Part shown: positions 1 to 10,300 of the stretch, one piece after another
Numbering within the stretch: position 1 is the stretch's first letter
How the letters are laid out: each line of letters begins with the position of its first letter
Assembly: GCA_963709665.1 (NCBI GenBank)
Contig: CAVPWU010000005.1
Coordinates: 58,711 to 122,710 of the forward strand
From: DASZIT01 sp963709665
GTDB lineage: Bacteria; Actinomycetota; Acidimicrobiia; Acidimicrobiales; RAAP-2
DNA length: 64,000 bases
Reading direction: 5' to 3'
The notes under the pieces: model-generated
Database searches by the model: none
What the model was told of the DNA's origin: nothing
Seen by the model: the letters and a program-made list of their open reading frames with translations, nothing else
Translations under genes and position numbers: made by a program

Positions 1-2819
1 AAGGTGACCGAGTCACCGCTGACCGGGTTGCCGTAGGCGTCGGTGACGGTGGCCACCAGGGGGTCACTAAAGGCGGTGGCCACGGTGGCCGACTGGTTGT
101 CGCCGGAGGTGGCGGCGATGGAGCTGGCGGCACCGGCCACCACCACCACGTCGTTGAAGGTGGTGGACAGGCTGTCGACGGTGGCCGTGGTGGTCACCGG
201 GCCGGCGGTGGTGCCGGCGGTCAGGGTCGCCGAGGTGGCGGTGCCGTCGGCCCCGGTGGTCTCGGTGTCGGTGGAGCTGCCGGCGAAGGCGGCCGAGCCG
301 CCGGTGACCGCGAAGGTGACCGAGGCGCCGGAGACCGGGTTGCCGTAGAGGTCGGTGACGGTGGCCGACAGCGGGTCGCCGAAGTCGTCGGTGACGGCGG
401 CGGTCTGGTTGTCACCCCCGCTGTCGGTGACGGTGGCCGGGGCTCCGGCCACCACGGTGGCGTCGAAGCTGGTCCCGGTGGCGCCGCCGGTGTCGGCGAC
501 GGTGACCGACACCGGGCCGGCCACGGTGCCGGCGGTCAGGGTGGCGGCGGTGGCGGTGCCGTCGGCCCCGGTGGTCTCGGTGTCGGTGCTCACGCCCCCC
601 GGGAAGGTGGCCGAGCCGGAGGCCACCGTGAAGGTGACCGAGTCACCGCTGACCGGGTTGCCGTACTGGTCGGTGACGGTGGCCACCAGCGGGTCGGCGA
701 AGGCGGTGGCCACGGTGGCCGACTGGTTGTCGCCGGAGGTGGCGGCGATGGAGCTGGCGGCGCCGGCCACCGCCACCACGTCGTGGAAGGTGGTGGAGAG
801 GTCGTTCACCGAGGCGGTGACGGTCACCGGCCCGGCCACGGTGCCGGCGGTCAGGGTGGCCGAGGTGGCGGTCCCGTCGGAGGCGGTGGTCTCGGTGTCG
901 GTGGAGCTGCCGGCGAAGGCGGCGGAGCCGTCGGTCACCGTGAAGGTCACCGTGGCGCCGGAGATCGGGTTGCCGTAGGTGTCCTCGACGGTGGCCACCA
1001 GCGGGCTGCCGAAGTCGGTGGTCACCACGGCGGACTGGCTGTCCCCCGAGGTGTCGGTGATGGTGGCCGGGGCCCCGACCACCACCGTCTCGCTGTAGGT
1101 GGCGGGGGTGGCCACGCCGCCCACCGTGGCGGTCACCGTCACGGCGCCGGGGGTGGTGCCGGCGGTGAGGGTGGGGGCGGTGGCGGTGCCGTCCACCCCG
1201 GTGGTGGCGGTGGCGGAGGTGGCCCCGCCCGCGAAGCTGGCCGGACCGCCGGTCACCGTGAAGGTGACGGTGTCGGCGTCCACCGGGTTGGCGGTGCCGT
1301 CGACCACGTTGGCGGTGAGGGCGGTCGAGAAGTTCTGGCCGACCACCGCCGTCTGGCCGTCACCGGCGGTGGCGGTGATGGTGGCGGCCGGGCCGGTCAC
1401 CACCGTCTCGGTCTGGGAGATGGTCCCCAGGGTGCCGGCGGCCACCGTCACCGGCAGGCTGCCGGGATGGGGGGCGCCGGTGAAGAAGCTGCCGTCGGTG
1501 GATCCCGGCGGGATCACCACCGCCGGGGTGGCGGCGCCGCCCGGGGTCAGGGAGAAGGTGCCCTGGAGGTTGGTGGACGACAGGTCCAGAAGGATGGCGT
1601 CGGGATCGGTGGCCGGGTTGCCGTCGGCGTCCCGGGCCTGGACGGTGACCGGGCCGAGGTTGGCCCCGGCCGAGGTGGGCCCGGTGATGGGGGTGGTGGT
1701 GAAGGCGATGGAGGTGGGTGCCGAGTACTCGAAGGCCCCGACGTCGCAGAAGGTGCTGGCGGCGGGCTGGGGCCGGGTCTCGCCCCGCTGGTCGGTGGCC
1801 AGGCAGCTGGAGGCGGGGACCTGGTGGTAGGCGGGGCTGGTGGGCAGGATGGCCTGGGTCTGGGTGGGGCCGCCGTTGTCCTGCAGCGACCCGAGCATCG
1901 GGTCGGTGTCCACCTGGTCGCCGTAGTAGGTCTGGAACCCGCAGGTGTCCCCGTCGTCGATGTTGTAGCCACCGGGGGTGCCCGTCTCGTTGTTGTTGGT
2001 GTCGGAGGAGCAGCTGCCGCCGCCGTTGCCGGCCAGGATGGTCCCGAAGACGTTGACGGTGGACTCGTTGTCGAGCCCCCAGGAGCCGTTGTCGGAGAGG
2101 GTGTCGGCCGACACGGTCGTCGAGGTGCCGTTGGCACTGACGCCGTCCTGGCCGTTGGCGGTGACCGTGCTGTTGGCGAGCGTCAGGGAGCCGTAGCTGT
2201 CGAGACCGTCGGAGGTGCTCCCGGTGATGGTGGAGTTGCGGATGGACAGCGTCCCGAACGAGGTCACGCCCGCCGTGGTGCTGCCGGAGATGGTGGTGGT
2301 GTTGACCTCGACGGTGCCGGACTGGTTGTTGATGCCGACGGAGGCGCCGGTGAGGACGTCATCGCTCAGGAGGGTGGTCCCGCCACCGGTGTAGATGGCG
2401 TTGGTGTCGGCGGCGATGGCCAGACCGGTGACGGTGAGGGTGGCGCCGTAGTTGTCGAAGCCGTCGGGGCTGCCGTCGAGGGTGGTCTGGCCGGGGATGC
2501 CGGAGACGTCCAGGGTGCCGCTGTACACGTTGACGTCGTCGTTGAAGGTCCCGGCGCCCACCAGGATGGTGCCGGACCCGCCGCTGTCGGCGGCGGCGGC
2601 CACCGCGTCGCTGATCGAGCCGCAGGGGGCCACCTGGGAGCAGGCGGCGCCGCTGCCGTTGACGTCGACGTAGAACACGTTGGAGGCCGAGGCGGACCCG
2701 CCGGACAGCGCGGCCAGGGCCAGGGTCCCGCCCAGCAGGGCGAGGACCAGAAGGGCCCGGAGCATCGACCCCGGCCGACCGGTGTGGGCCCGGTCGGATC
2801 CGGTAACGGACTGCTGCAT
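1..2819 (-). CDS. Secreted beta-helix / choice-of-anchor Q adhesin with Ig-like repeats (partial, runs off left edge)
   Basis: At least 939 codons are visible in one open minus-strand frame from ATG at 2819; the C-terminus lies beyond base 1. Residues 18-45 form a signal peptide (hydrophobic run ending in SASAS). Residues about 50-355 read as a right-handed parallel beta-helix (short G/N/V/T-rich coils). Around residue 356 comes CDVGAFEY, the hallmark end of choice-of-anchor Q domains. From about 365 onward there are tandem bacterial Ig-like domains of about 104-107 residues with the pattern VTDxxGNPVxGxxVTF, at least five in view. The role is inferred to be cell-surface adhesion or matrix binding. 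It is divergent from the lipoprotein at 3034. Domain types are seen in sequence; the ligand is unknown. Confidence 0.8.
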   Translation of the reverse strand, partial: MQQSVTGSDRAHTGRPGSMLRALLVLALLGGTLALAALSGGSASASNVFYVDVNGSGAACSQVAPCGSISDAVAAAADSGGSGTILVGAGTFNDDVNVYSGTLDVSGIPGQTTLDGSPDGFDNYGATLTVTGLAIAADTNAIYTGGGTTLLSDDVLTGASVGINNQSGTVEVNTTTISGSTTAGVTSFGTLSIRNSTITGSTSDGLDSYGSLTLANSTVTANGQDGVSANGTSTTVSADTLSDNGSWGLDNESTVNVFGTILAGNGGGSCSSDTNNNETGTPGGYNIDDGDTCGFQTYYGDQVDTDPMLGSLQDNGGPTQTQAILPTSPAYHQVPASSCLATDQRGETRPQPAASTFCDVGAFEYSAPTSIAFTTTPITGPTSAGANLGPVTVQARDADGNPATDPDAILLDLSSTNLQGTFSLTPGGAATPAVVIPPGSTDGSFFTGAPHPGSLPVTVAAGTLGTISQTETVVTGPAATITATAGDGQTAVVGQNFSTALTANVVDGTANPVDADTVTFTVTGGPASFAGGATSATATTGVDGTATAPTLTAGTTPGAVTVTATVGGVATPATYSETVVVGAPATITDTSGDSQSAVVTTDFGSPLVATVEDTYGNPISGATVTFTVTDGSAAFAGSSTDTETTASDGTATSATLTAGTVAGPVTVTASVNDLSTTFHDVVAVAGAASSIAATSGDNQSATVATAFADPLVATVTDQYGNPVSGDSVTFTVASGSATFPGGVSTDTETTGADGTATAATLTAGTVAGPVSVTVADTGGATGTSFDATVVAGAPATVTDSGGDNQTAAVTDDFGDPLSATVTDLYGNPVSGASVTFAVTGGSAAFAGSSTDTETTGADGTATSATLTAGTTAGPVTTTATVDSLSTTFNDVVVVAGAASSIAATSGDNQSATVATAFSDPLVATVTDAYGNPVSGDSVT

Positions 2820-3033
2820 GGCTTCCCCCTAGGACGTGGCGGGGCACGGACCGACGGCCTTGGCGGCGACGCGACCCCTGCATGGCGCGAGGGCCCAAAG
2901 CTAGACCCGATCCGTGGCCGACTCAACACGTTCCGCTCGATTGCGGAGCCTGATGTTGCGGGTGATGTGGGAGACTGACCGCCGACGATCGGCTGCGCAA
3001 CCACGTCGAGTTCGTCCCCAACGTCTTCCACTC

Positions 3034-3789
3034 ATGGACCCTCTGCCGCCCCTCTCACCCCGTCGCCACCGGTACCGGCGGAGGGTGGGTCGGGGTGTCG
3101 CCGCCGTGGCCGTCGCCGCCCTGGCCGCCGGGTGCTCGTCGACCCCTCCCACCGCGGTCGGCTCCACCACCCCGGGGCAACGCGCCACCTCCACCTCCTC
3201 CCCGGCGTCCACCTCGACCACCGTGCTCGAGGTGACCGGGGCCCTGCCGCCGGGGCAGGCCAACCTCGCCGCCGACGACCTCCCGGCCGGGTGGGCGGTC
3301 GCCGGCTCCACCGGCGCGGTGGCCACCCCCGCCGGGCTGCGCTCCGGCAGCCTGCTCTCGTGCCTGGGTCGCCCGGCCTCGGCGGTGCCGGTCACCGGGA
3401 CCCCGTCCCGCCTCTACGGGGACGGACGGGTCACCGCCCGCTCCGACCTCTCCTTCGTCTCGCCGCCCACCGAGCTCAGCCAGGAGCTGCAGGCCCTCCA
3501 CAAGCCGGCCGGCCTGGCCTGCCTCGGCAAGGCGGTCACCGGCTCCCTGTCGGCCGACGGTCCGCTGACCCACCCCGAGGTCACCTCGCTGGGCACCACC
3601 CCGGGCGGGCTGGACGCCGCCCTGGGGGTCCGCTACACCGCCGGCTCCCCCCGGGGTCCGCTCACCCAGGACGTCTACCTGCTGTCCACCGGGGGCAACC
3701 TGCTGGTGGTCGCCTTCCTGGCCGTCGGGGCGCCGCCCTCCCTGGCCACCGAGCACACCGTCCTGGCCCAGGTGCTGGGCCGGCTCTGA
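3034..3789 (+). CDS. Putative lipoprotein of unknown function
   Basis: 251 residues from ATG 3034. The frame stays open upstream to 2914, but the 3034 start places a basic n-region (residues 10-20), a hydrophobic stretch and a lipobox LAAGC ending at Cys34, as expected of a secreted lipoprotein. A Ser/Thr/Pro-rich linker follows (about 35-65), typical of mature lipoproteins tethered to the membrane. The remaining globular part (about 70-250) has two cysteines near 110 and 165 and a repeated pattern of Gly-rich beta strands; I do not recognise the family. It lies 28 bp before the next gene and the two may be co-transcribed. Confidence 0.7.
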   Translation: MDPLPPLSPRRHRYRRRVGRGVAAVAVAALAAGCSSTPPTAVGSTTPGQRATSTSSPASTSTTVLEVTGALPPGQANLAADDLPAGWAVAGSTGAVATPAGLRSGSLLSCLGRPASAVPVTGTPSRLYGDGRVTARSDLSFVSPPTELSQELQALHKPAGLACLGKAVTGSLSADGPLTHPEVTSLGTTPGGLDAALGVRYTAGSPRGPLTQDVYLLSTGGNLLVVAFLAVGAPPSLATEHTVLAQVLGRL

Positions 3790-3817
3790 GTCCACCCGTC
3801 CGAGCAGGAGGTCACCC

Positions 3818-4324
3818 GTGCCCCACCCCGACACCGTCGAGTCCATCGGCCGGGCCCTCGCCCGCCACGGCTACCAGGTGGGTCCGGAGTCCATCGGCGG
3901 CCGGGCGGTGGTGGTGGGCCGGCGGTCCGACTTCCGCCTGCGGTGGATGGCGGCCCGCCTCCACACCTTCGTGGTGGTGACCCGGTTCGACGAGGGGGGA
4001 GCCGGTCCCGACACCGCCGGCCTCGACGCCTTCCTCGACGCCTCGTGCCGCTACGCCGTCGGCCACAAGCAGGGCCTCCCCCGGGGCCTGCAGACCGGGA
4101 CGGCGGCGGTGGCGGTGGCGGTGGTCGACCGGGCCGGCCCCGACGCCCTGGCCTGGGCCGACCACTCCCACGGCTCCCGGTTCGCCGCCATCACCTACCC
4201 GGTGACGGTGGAGGCGGCCACCGGCCGGGTGGTCCACCCTCCCCGGAAAGTGGTCGGGGCGGTGTTCAACGGCCACCTCAAGGCGGTGGCCGAGGAGATC
4301 GTCGCCCCGGCGGTCCGCGCCTGA
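3818..4324 (+). CDS. Conserved hypothetical protein
   Basis: 168 residues from GTG 3818, chosen because an AGGAGG-like ribosome binding site sits 7 nt upstream. It looks soluble, with no signal peptide or membrane segment. The N-terminus (1-60) resembles a small alpha/beta module with a basic WMAARLHTFVVV strand, and the centre contains a CRYAVGHKQGLPRG stretch followed by hydrophobic strands. I do not recognise a named family and assign no function. It is convergent with the RHS gene, with a strong hairpin between them, so it is unlikely to be an RHS immunity protein. Confidence 0.7.
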   Translation: MPHPDTVESIGRALARHGYQVGPESIGGRAVVVGRRSDFRLRWMAARLHTFVVVTRFDEGGAGPDTAGLDAFLDASCRYAVGHKQGLPRGLQTGTAAVAVAVVDRAGPDALAWADHSHGSRFAAITYPVTVEAATGRVVHPPRKVVGAVFNGHLKAVAEEIVAPAVRA

Positions 4325-4364
4325 GCCCCGCCCAACCCGGAGCCCCGCCCACCCGGGGCGCGGT

Positions 4365-4387
4365 GCCGGCGGGCCCGTCCCGCCGGC
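4365..4387. terminator. Bidirectional hairpin terminator
   Basis: A perfect 9-bp inverted repeat (GCCGGCGGG / CCCGCCGGC) with a 5-nt loop lies between two convergent genes, ending 3 nt before the RHS stop codon. There is no U-tract, which is usual in very high-GC actinobacteria. Confidence 0.6.
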
Positions 4388-4390
4388 GGC

Positions 4391-7300
4391 CTACCAGCCG
4401 CTGAAGAAGCTGACGATGGCGTCCCCGGCCGAGCTGAGGGCGCTCCCCACGTCGCTGCCGAAGCTGGAGAAGGCGCTGCCGATGGCGTCGATGGTGGAGG
4501 AGGTGAAGCCCAGGCTGGTGAGGGCGCTCTCGATGTCGCTGGTCGCCTCGCCGAACACGTCGCTCAGCACCCCGGCGATCTGGGCGGCGGTGTCCCCGAT
4601 GGACTGGAGCACCGAGGCCACCGCCGAGGCGGCGTCGCCGTAGGCGCTCTCCAGAGCCGAGGCGATGGTGTCGGCGGCATCGCCCAGCCCGTTGAGGATG
4701 GAGGCCACCTCGGCGTCGGTCTCGGCGTAGACCGAGTCCAGTGCGGCGGCGATGGTGGCCGCCGCCGCCCCCAGCCCGTTGAGGATGGAGGCCACCTCGG
4801 CGGCCGTCTCGGCGTAGGCGGACTGGAGGGCCCCGGCGATCTGGTCGGCCGTGTAGTTGAGGACGTTGAGGATCGAGGCCACGTCGGCCGCCGCCTCGTT
4901 GTAGGCCGACTCCAGGGCCCCGGCGATCTGGTCGGCCGTGTAGCTGAGGCCGTTGAGGATCGACGCCGCCGCCGCCGCCGTGGCCGCGTAGGCCGACTCC
5001 AGGGCGCCGGCGATCTGGTTGGCCGTGTAGTTGAGGGTGTCGAGGATGGACGCCACCGCGGCGGCGGTGGCCGCGTAGGCGGACTCCAGGGCGTCGGCGA
5101 TCTGGTCGGCCGTCTTGTTGAGGGTCTGGAGGATGGCCCCCACCTCGGCCGCCGTCTCGGCGTAGGCCGTCTTCAACCCGTCGGCGATCTGGCCGACCCC
5201 GTACTCGAGCCCGTTGAGGAGGACACCGGCCTCCTGGGCGGTCTCGTCGAACACCCCGACCAGGGCGCTGGCCACGCCGTCGACGTCGTAGGCCAGGTCG
5301 GCCAGCTGGTTCATCACCGCGTTGACGCCCTCGTTGAAGTCGTTCTTCAGGGTCAGGGCCATCTGCTCGGCGGTGTAGCCGGCCTGCTCGAGGGTGCCCA
5401 CCGCGCTGTCGAAGCCGGTGGAGATGGCCGACACCGCCTTGTTGAACCCGTCGGAGATGGCGCCCGCCGCGGTGTCGAAGGCGCCGGTGAGCGCGGAGGC
5501 CACGGTGGTGTAGGCGCCCGTGATGGCGGCGCCGGCGGTGTCGATGGCACCGGAGATGGCGGCTCCGGCGGCGTTGAAGGCACCGGAGATGGCGGCGCCG
5601 GCGGTGTCGAAGGCACTGGCGATGGCCTGGCCCGCCTCCACCGAGAAGGCGGCGATGGCCTTGCCCGCCACCTCCAGCCCGGCGGCGATCTGCGGTCCGT
5701 ACTTGCTGATCACGAAGGCCAGGGCGGCCCCGGCGATCCCACAGGCCACCGCACCGATCCCCTCGGTGGCCACCAGGCAGACGGCGCTGATGGCGACCCC
5801 CACCGAGTCGCCGACACACTGGGAGACCGTTCCGTGCTCGCAGTCCTCCACCGTCACGTAGAGGGAGAGCCCGATGCCGATGACGCCGAGCACCTTGCCG
5901 GCCACGTCGCTGGCGTCGCCCCCTTCGGCGACCCGCTCACCCTCCTCGAGGGCCGTGCCGATGCCCTCGCCGGCGGCGAAGGCCGCCTTGCCGGCGGCCA
6001 TGCCGGCCTCCTCGAAGGCCCCGGCGTAGGCGGCGAGGGCGATGGCCGGCTTGACGATGACCAGGCCGGCTGCCTTCAGCCCGTAGCCGGCGTCGGTCAC
6101 GTCGTTGGCCGACTCGGTGGAGTGGCCGGTGGAGCCCGAGGTGAGGGAGGACGCCTGACCGGTCGGGTCCCCGTAGGCGGTGGGCTCGTCGTTGGCGAAG
6201 GCGTACGGCGACAGGAGGGGCTGGCCGGGCGAGGCCATCACCGGGTCCCGTTGGGTGAACCGACCGGAGGTGGGGTCGTAGTTCCGGGCCCGCATGTCGT
6301 AGAGCCCGGTGGCGGTGTCGAGGTACTGGCTCTGGAACAGCAGCGGCTCGGTGGGGGCGGCGGTGGCCCCCACCTGGGTGGCCGTCACATTGCCGTAGGC
6401 GTCGTAGGCGTAGGTCGCCAGGATGGCGCCGGTGCTGCTCGCTCAGCCCGGTGACGTCGCCCTGGGGGTCGGTGGTCAGGTAGTAGGTGCCGGCCGGGGT
6501 CTGCATGGCCACCGGCCCCACCCCGTAGATGTAGCGGCGGATCAGGGCGTTGGAGGCGGTGCGCTCCAGGGCCAGGAGGGGCACGTTGCCGCTCGGGTCC
6601 CAGGAGTAGTCGTCGACGGTGGTCGGGGACCCGGTGACGGTCACCGTCTGGCTGACCCGGTTGCCGTCGCCGTCGTAGGTGTAGGTCACCGTCTTGGTGC
6701 CCGAGGCCACCTTCACCAGCTGGTCGGCGGCGTTGTAGGCTGTAGGTGGTGGTCACCCCGCCGGTGGTCTCGGAGGTGACGTCCCCGTTGTTGTCGTAGG
6801 TGTAGGTGGCCGGCTGGGCCCCGGTCTGGGTGGCCACCTCGTTGGCGGCGTTGTAGGTGGTGGTGGTGCCGTTGGCCGAGGTCCGGTTGCCCACCGCGTC
6901 GTAGGTGATGGGGTTGGCGGAGGTGCCGGCGGTGGGCACGCTCAGCGGGGTGGTGGCCGGGGTGGAGGCGGTGGTGGGGGCGGTGGCGTCGCTGGTCCCG
7001 CCGGAGCCGTCGTTCTGCTGGGGGGAGCCGGGGGTGGACTGGGTGCCCGAGGTGCAGGCGCCGGGGGAGGTGGGGGTGGTGGCGGCGCTGGAGGTGGTGG
7101 CCTGGGCGTCCACCCGGCCCGAGGTGTCGTAGCCGTAGCCGGCCAGGGTGGTGGTGGAGCCCACGGTGGTCTGCTGGTCGACCGGGGCGCCGTCGCCGTT
7201 GTAGCTGGTGCCGCTCTCCGCCGCCACGGTGGAGCCGCAGGTGAGGGTCTGGTTGATCACCTGGCCGGCCTGGTTGTAGCTCTGGGACTCGAGCAGCCCG

Positions 7301-10300
7301 TTGGAGTAGGCGATGCCGGTGATCTGCCGGTCGGTGTTGCGGAGGTAGGAGACGCTCACCCCCGGGGCGGTGACGCTCATCACGTTGTGGGCGTCGTCGA
7401 AGCCGTAGGTGACCTTGGTGCCGTCCGGGTAGGTCTCCTTCATGGAGCCCGGGGTGGAGTAGTCGTAGCTGTAGGTGTTGGTGGCCCCGTTGGCCGCCGA
7501 GGTGAGGTCGCCGGCGGCGTCGTAGGTGTAGGTGTGGGTGCCGGTGGTGGGGTCGGTCATCTGGGTCCGCTGGCCGGCGGCGTTGTAGGACTCGGTGATG
7601 TTGATGGTGGTCTGGCCGGCCTGCGAGTAGTTGATGACCGTCCGGAGGTCCTGGGCGTTGACGGTGTACTTGGTGGACCGTCCGTCGGGGTCGGTGATGC
7701 CGGTCAGGTTGCCGTCGACGTCGTAGGTGTAGCTGGTGGTGTGGCCGTTGACGATCATGGCGGTCAGCTGCCCGGCGCCGTTGTGGGTGTAGGCGGTGGT
7801 GTGGCCGTCGCCGTCGGTGATGCCGGACAGGTTGTCGGCCAGGTCGTAGGCGTAGGAGGTGGTCCCCGCCGCCGTGGACACCGAGGCCAGCTTCTCGTGG
7901 CTGTTGTAGGTGTAGGTGATGACGTTCCCCGCCCCGTCGGTCTGGGAGGCCACGTTGCCGGCGCCGTCGTAGGTCACCGAGGTGGTGACCCCGTCGAGGG
8001 TGGAGCTGGTCTTCTGGTTGGCCGGGCTGTAGGTGAAGGTGCCGGTGTTGCCGGCGGTGTCGGAGGTGGCCACCACGTCGCCCTCCACGTTGTAGGTGTA
8101 GGTGGTGGTGACGTTGGCGGTGCTGGTGGAGGTGAGCTGGCGCCCCGAGGTGTCGTAGGTGTCGGTGGCGGTGCGCCCCCCGGCGTCGGTGACCGACAGC
8201 TGGTCCCCCGACGGGTCGTAGACGGTGGTGGTGGTCCCCCCCGAGGTGGTGGCGGTGGAGGTGAGCTTGGACTCGTTCCAGCCGTAGGTGGTGGTGGTGC
8301 CGCTGGGCGACGTCACCGAGGCCACGTCGTCGGCGGCGGTGTAGGTGGTGGTGGTGGTCTGGGGGCCGGGGGTGGTGGAGACCAGGGTGTTGCCGTCGGC
8401 GTCGTAAGTGGTGGTGGTGGTGTAGGCGCTGGTGGTGCCGCTGGCCAGGTTGCCGCGGGCGTCGGTGGAGGTCAGCACCTGGCCGGCCTCGTTGTAGGTG
8501 CTGATGGGACCCAGGCCGTTGAGGGGGGCCCGGGTGAGGCTGAGCAGCTTGTAGCCGGTCTGGTTGCCGGCGGCGTCGTAGGTGAAGGTCTCGATGCCGG
8601 TCGGGCCGTCGGCCTCGGTGCGCTCGTCCAGGGAGTTGTAGAGGTAGGTGGTGGCCCCGCCGGCCGCTCCCGGCGGCGTCACCTTGGTGAGGACCGCCCC
8701 GGTGTAGGTGTAGGTGGTGGTGTTCCCGTTGGCATCGGTCGACGAGATCAGCCGGTGCTTGGTGTCATAGCCCATGCGGACCACCGAGTTGGCGGCGGCC
8801 GTCCACGGGCTCGACTGGGTGATGAGGTCGCCGGCGGCGTCGTAGGTCATCTGCTGGATATGGCCGAGGGGGTCCTGGATCTCGGTCAGGTTCAGCTGGT
8901 TGTCGTAGCTGTAGGCGATGGTCCCGCCGCTGGGGCTCTCCTGGCTGATCAGGACGTTGCCCGCGTACTGGTCGGTGTAGGCGCCGGTGGCCGGGCCGGT
9001 GGCGGTGGTGACGGCGGCCAGCCGGGTGGAGGTCTGGGTGGCGGCGTTCCAGCCGTAGGTGTCGTCGAAGCGCTTCTCGCTCCCCTCCGACTCGGCGGCG
9101 GCCACCCGGGCGCCCGAGTAGGAGACCACCAGGCGCAGGTGGCCGAGGGGGTCGATCTCCTGGGTCAGGCCACCGGCGGCGTAGGTGTAGGTCCAGGCGT
9201 TCCCGTCGGCGTCGGTGAAGCCGGTCAGGTTGCCGTTGGTGTAGCGGTAGGTGGTCGACCGGGTGGGGGTGGCCACCTTGGTGACCTGGCCGGTGGCGCT
9301 CTCGGTGATGGCGATGGTCAGCGGGGTGGTGCTGCGCTGGACGGTGACCGCCGACAGCAGGTTGTTGGTGTAGGTGAAGTGGAGGCCCTGGCCGGTGGGG
9401 GCCAGGTAGTTCTGGATATGACCGCCGATCGACTGCCAGGTCACGCCGTCGAAGCGGGTCACCGTGCAGGTGGTGCCGGAGCAGGCCAGGGCGGCCCGGG
9501 CCCCGGTCGGGGCGATCCAGCCCCCGGAGCCGTTGGAGGTGAAGACCAGCTGCTGGCCGTCCTCGCCGCGGACCAGGGCGGTCTTGCCGCCGGTGGCGAT
9601 GGTGACCCCGGCGTCGAAGAGCGACGACCAGCCGGGTCCGAAGGCCCCGCCGGTGGTGTCGGTGGAGTTGTAGTTGCGGACCAGGGAGAAGGCCTCGCCG
9701 ATCCCGGCCACGTTCAGGTCGGTGGTGGCGAACTCGAGCGCCCCGGTGGCCGAGTTGACGTCGTCGGTGGTGGCGGTGGTGTTCCGGGAGTAGAGGGCGC
9801 CACCGTAGGACTGGGCGGCGGGCAGCCCCACCGGGGCGGTGCCGATGGCCGCCCCGGCCACCACGGTGAACGGGGCGGTGGTGGCCGGCGCCAGCCCGGG
9901 GGCGGTGGCGGTCAGGGTGTAGTTGCCGGCCGAGGGCACCTGGCAGCCGGCGAAGGTGGCCACGCCGCTGGTGGTGGTGACGGCGTCGGTGGTGCAGGTG
10001 AGGGTGCCCGACGAGATGGTCAGGGTGACGGTGGTGCTGTAGGGGCCCACCGGGTTGCCCCCGGTGTCGGTGACCACCACCTGGGGCTGGGCGCCGAAGG
10101 GGCTGCCCACGGTGGCGGCGGCGGGGGCGTTGGAGAACTTCAGCTGGGCGGCGTTGCCGGCGCTGACGGTGAACGACGGGCTCGAGGTGACCAGGCTGCC
10201 GGCGGTGGCGGTCAGCTGGTAGGACGACGCCACCTTGTCGATGGCGCAGCCGGCGAAGGTGGCCGAGCCGGTGGAGGTGGTGGCGCTGTCGCCGGGGTCG

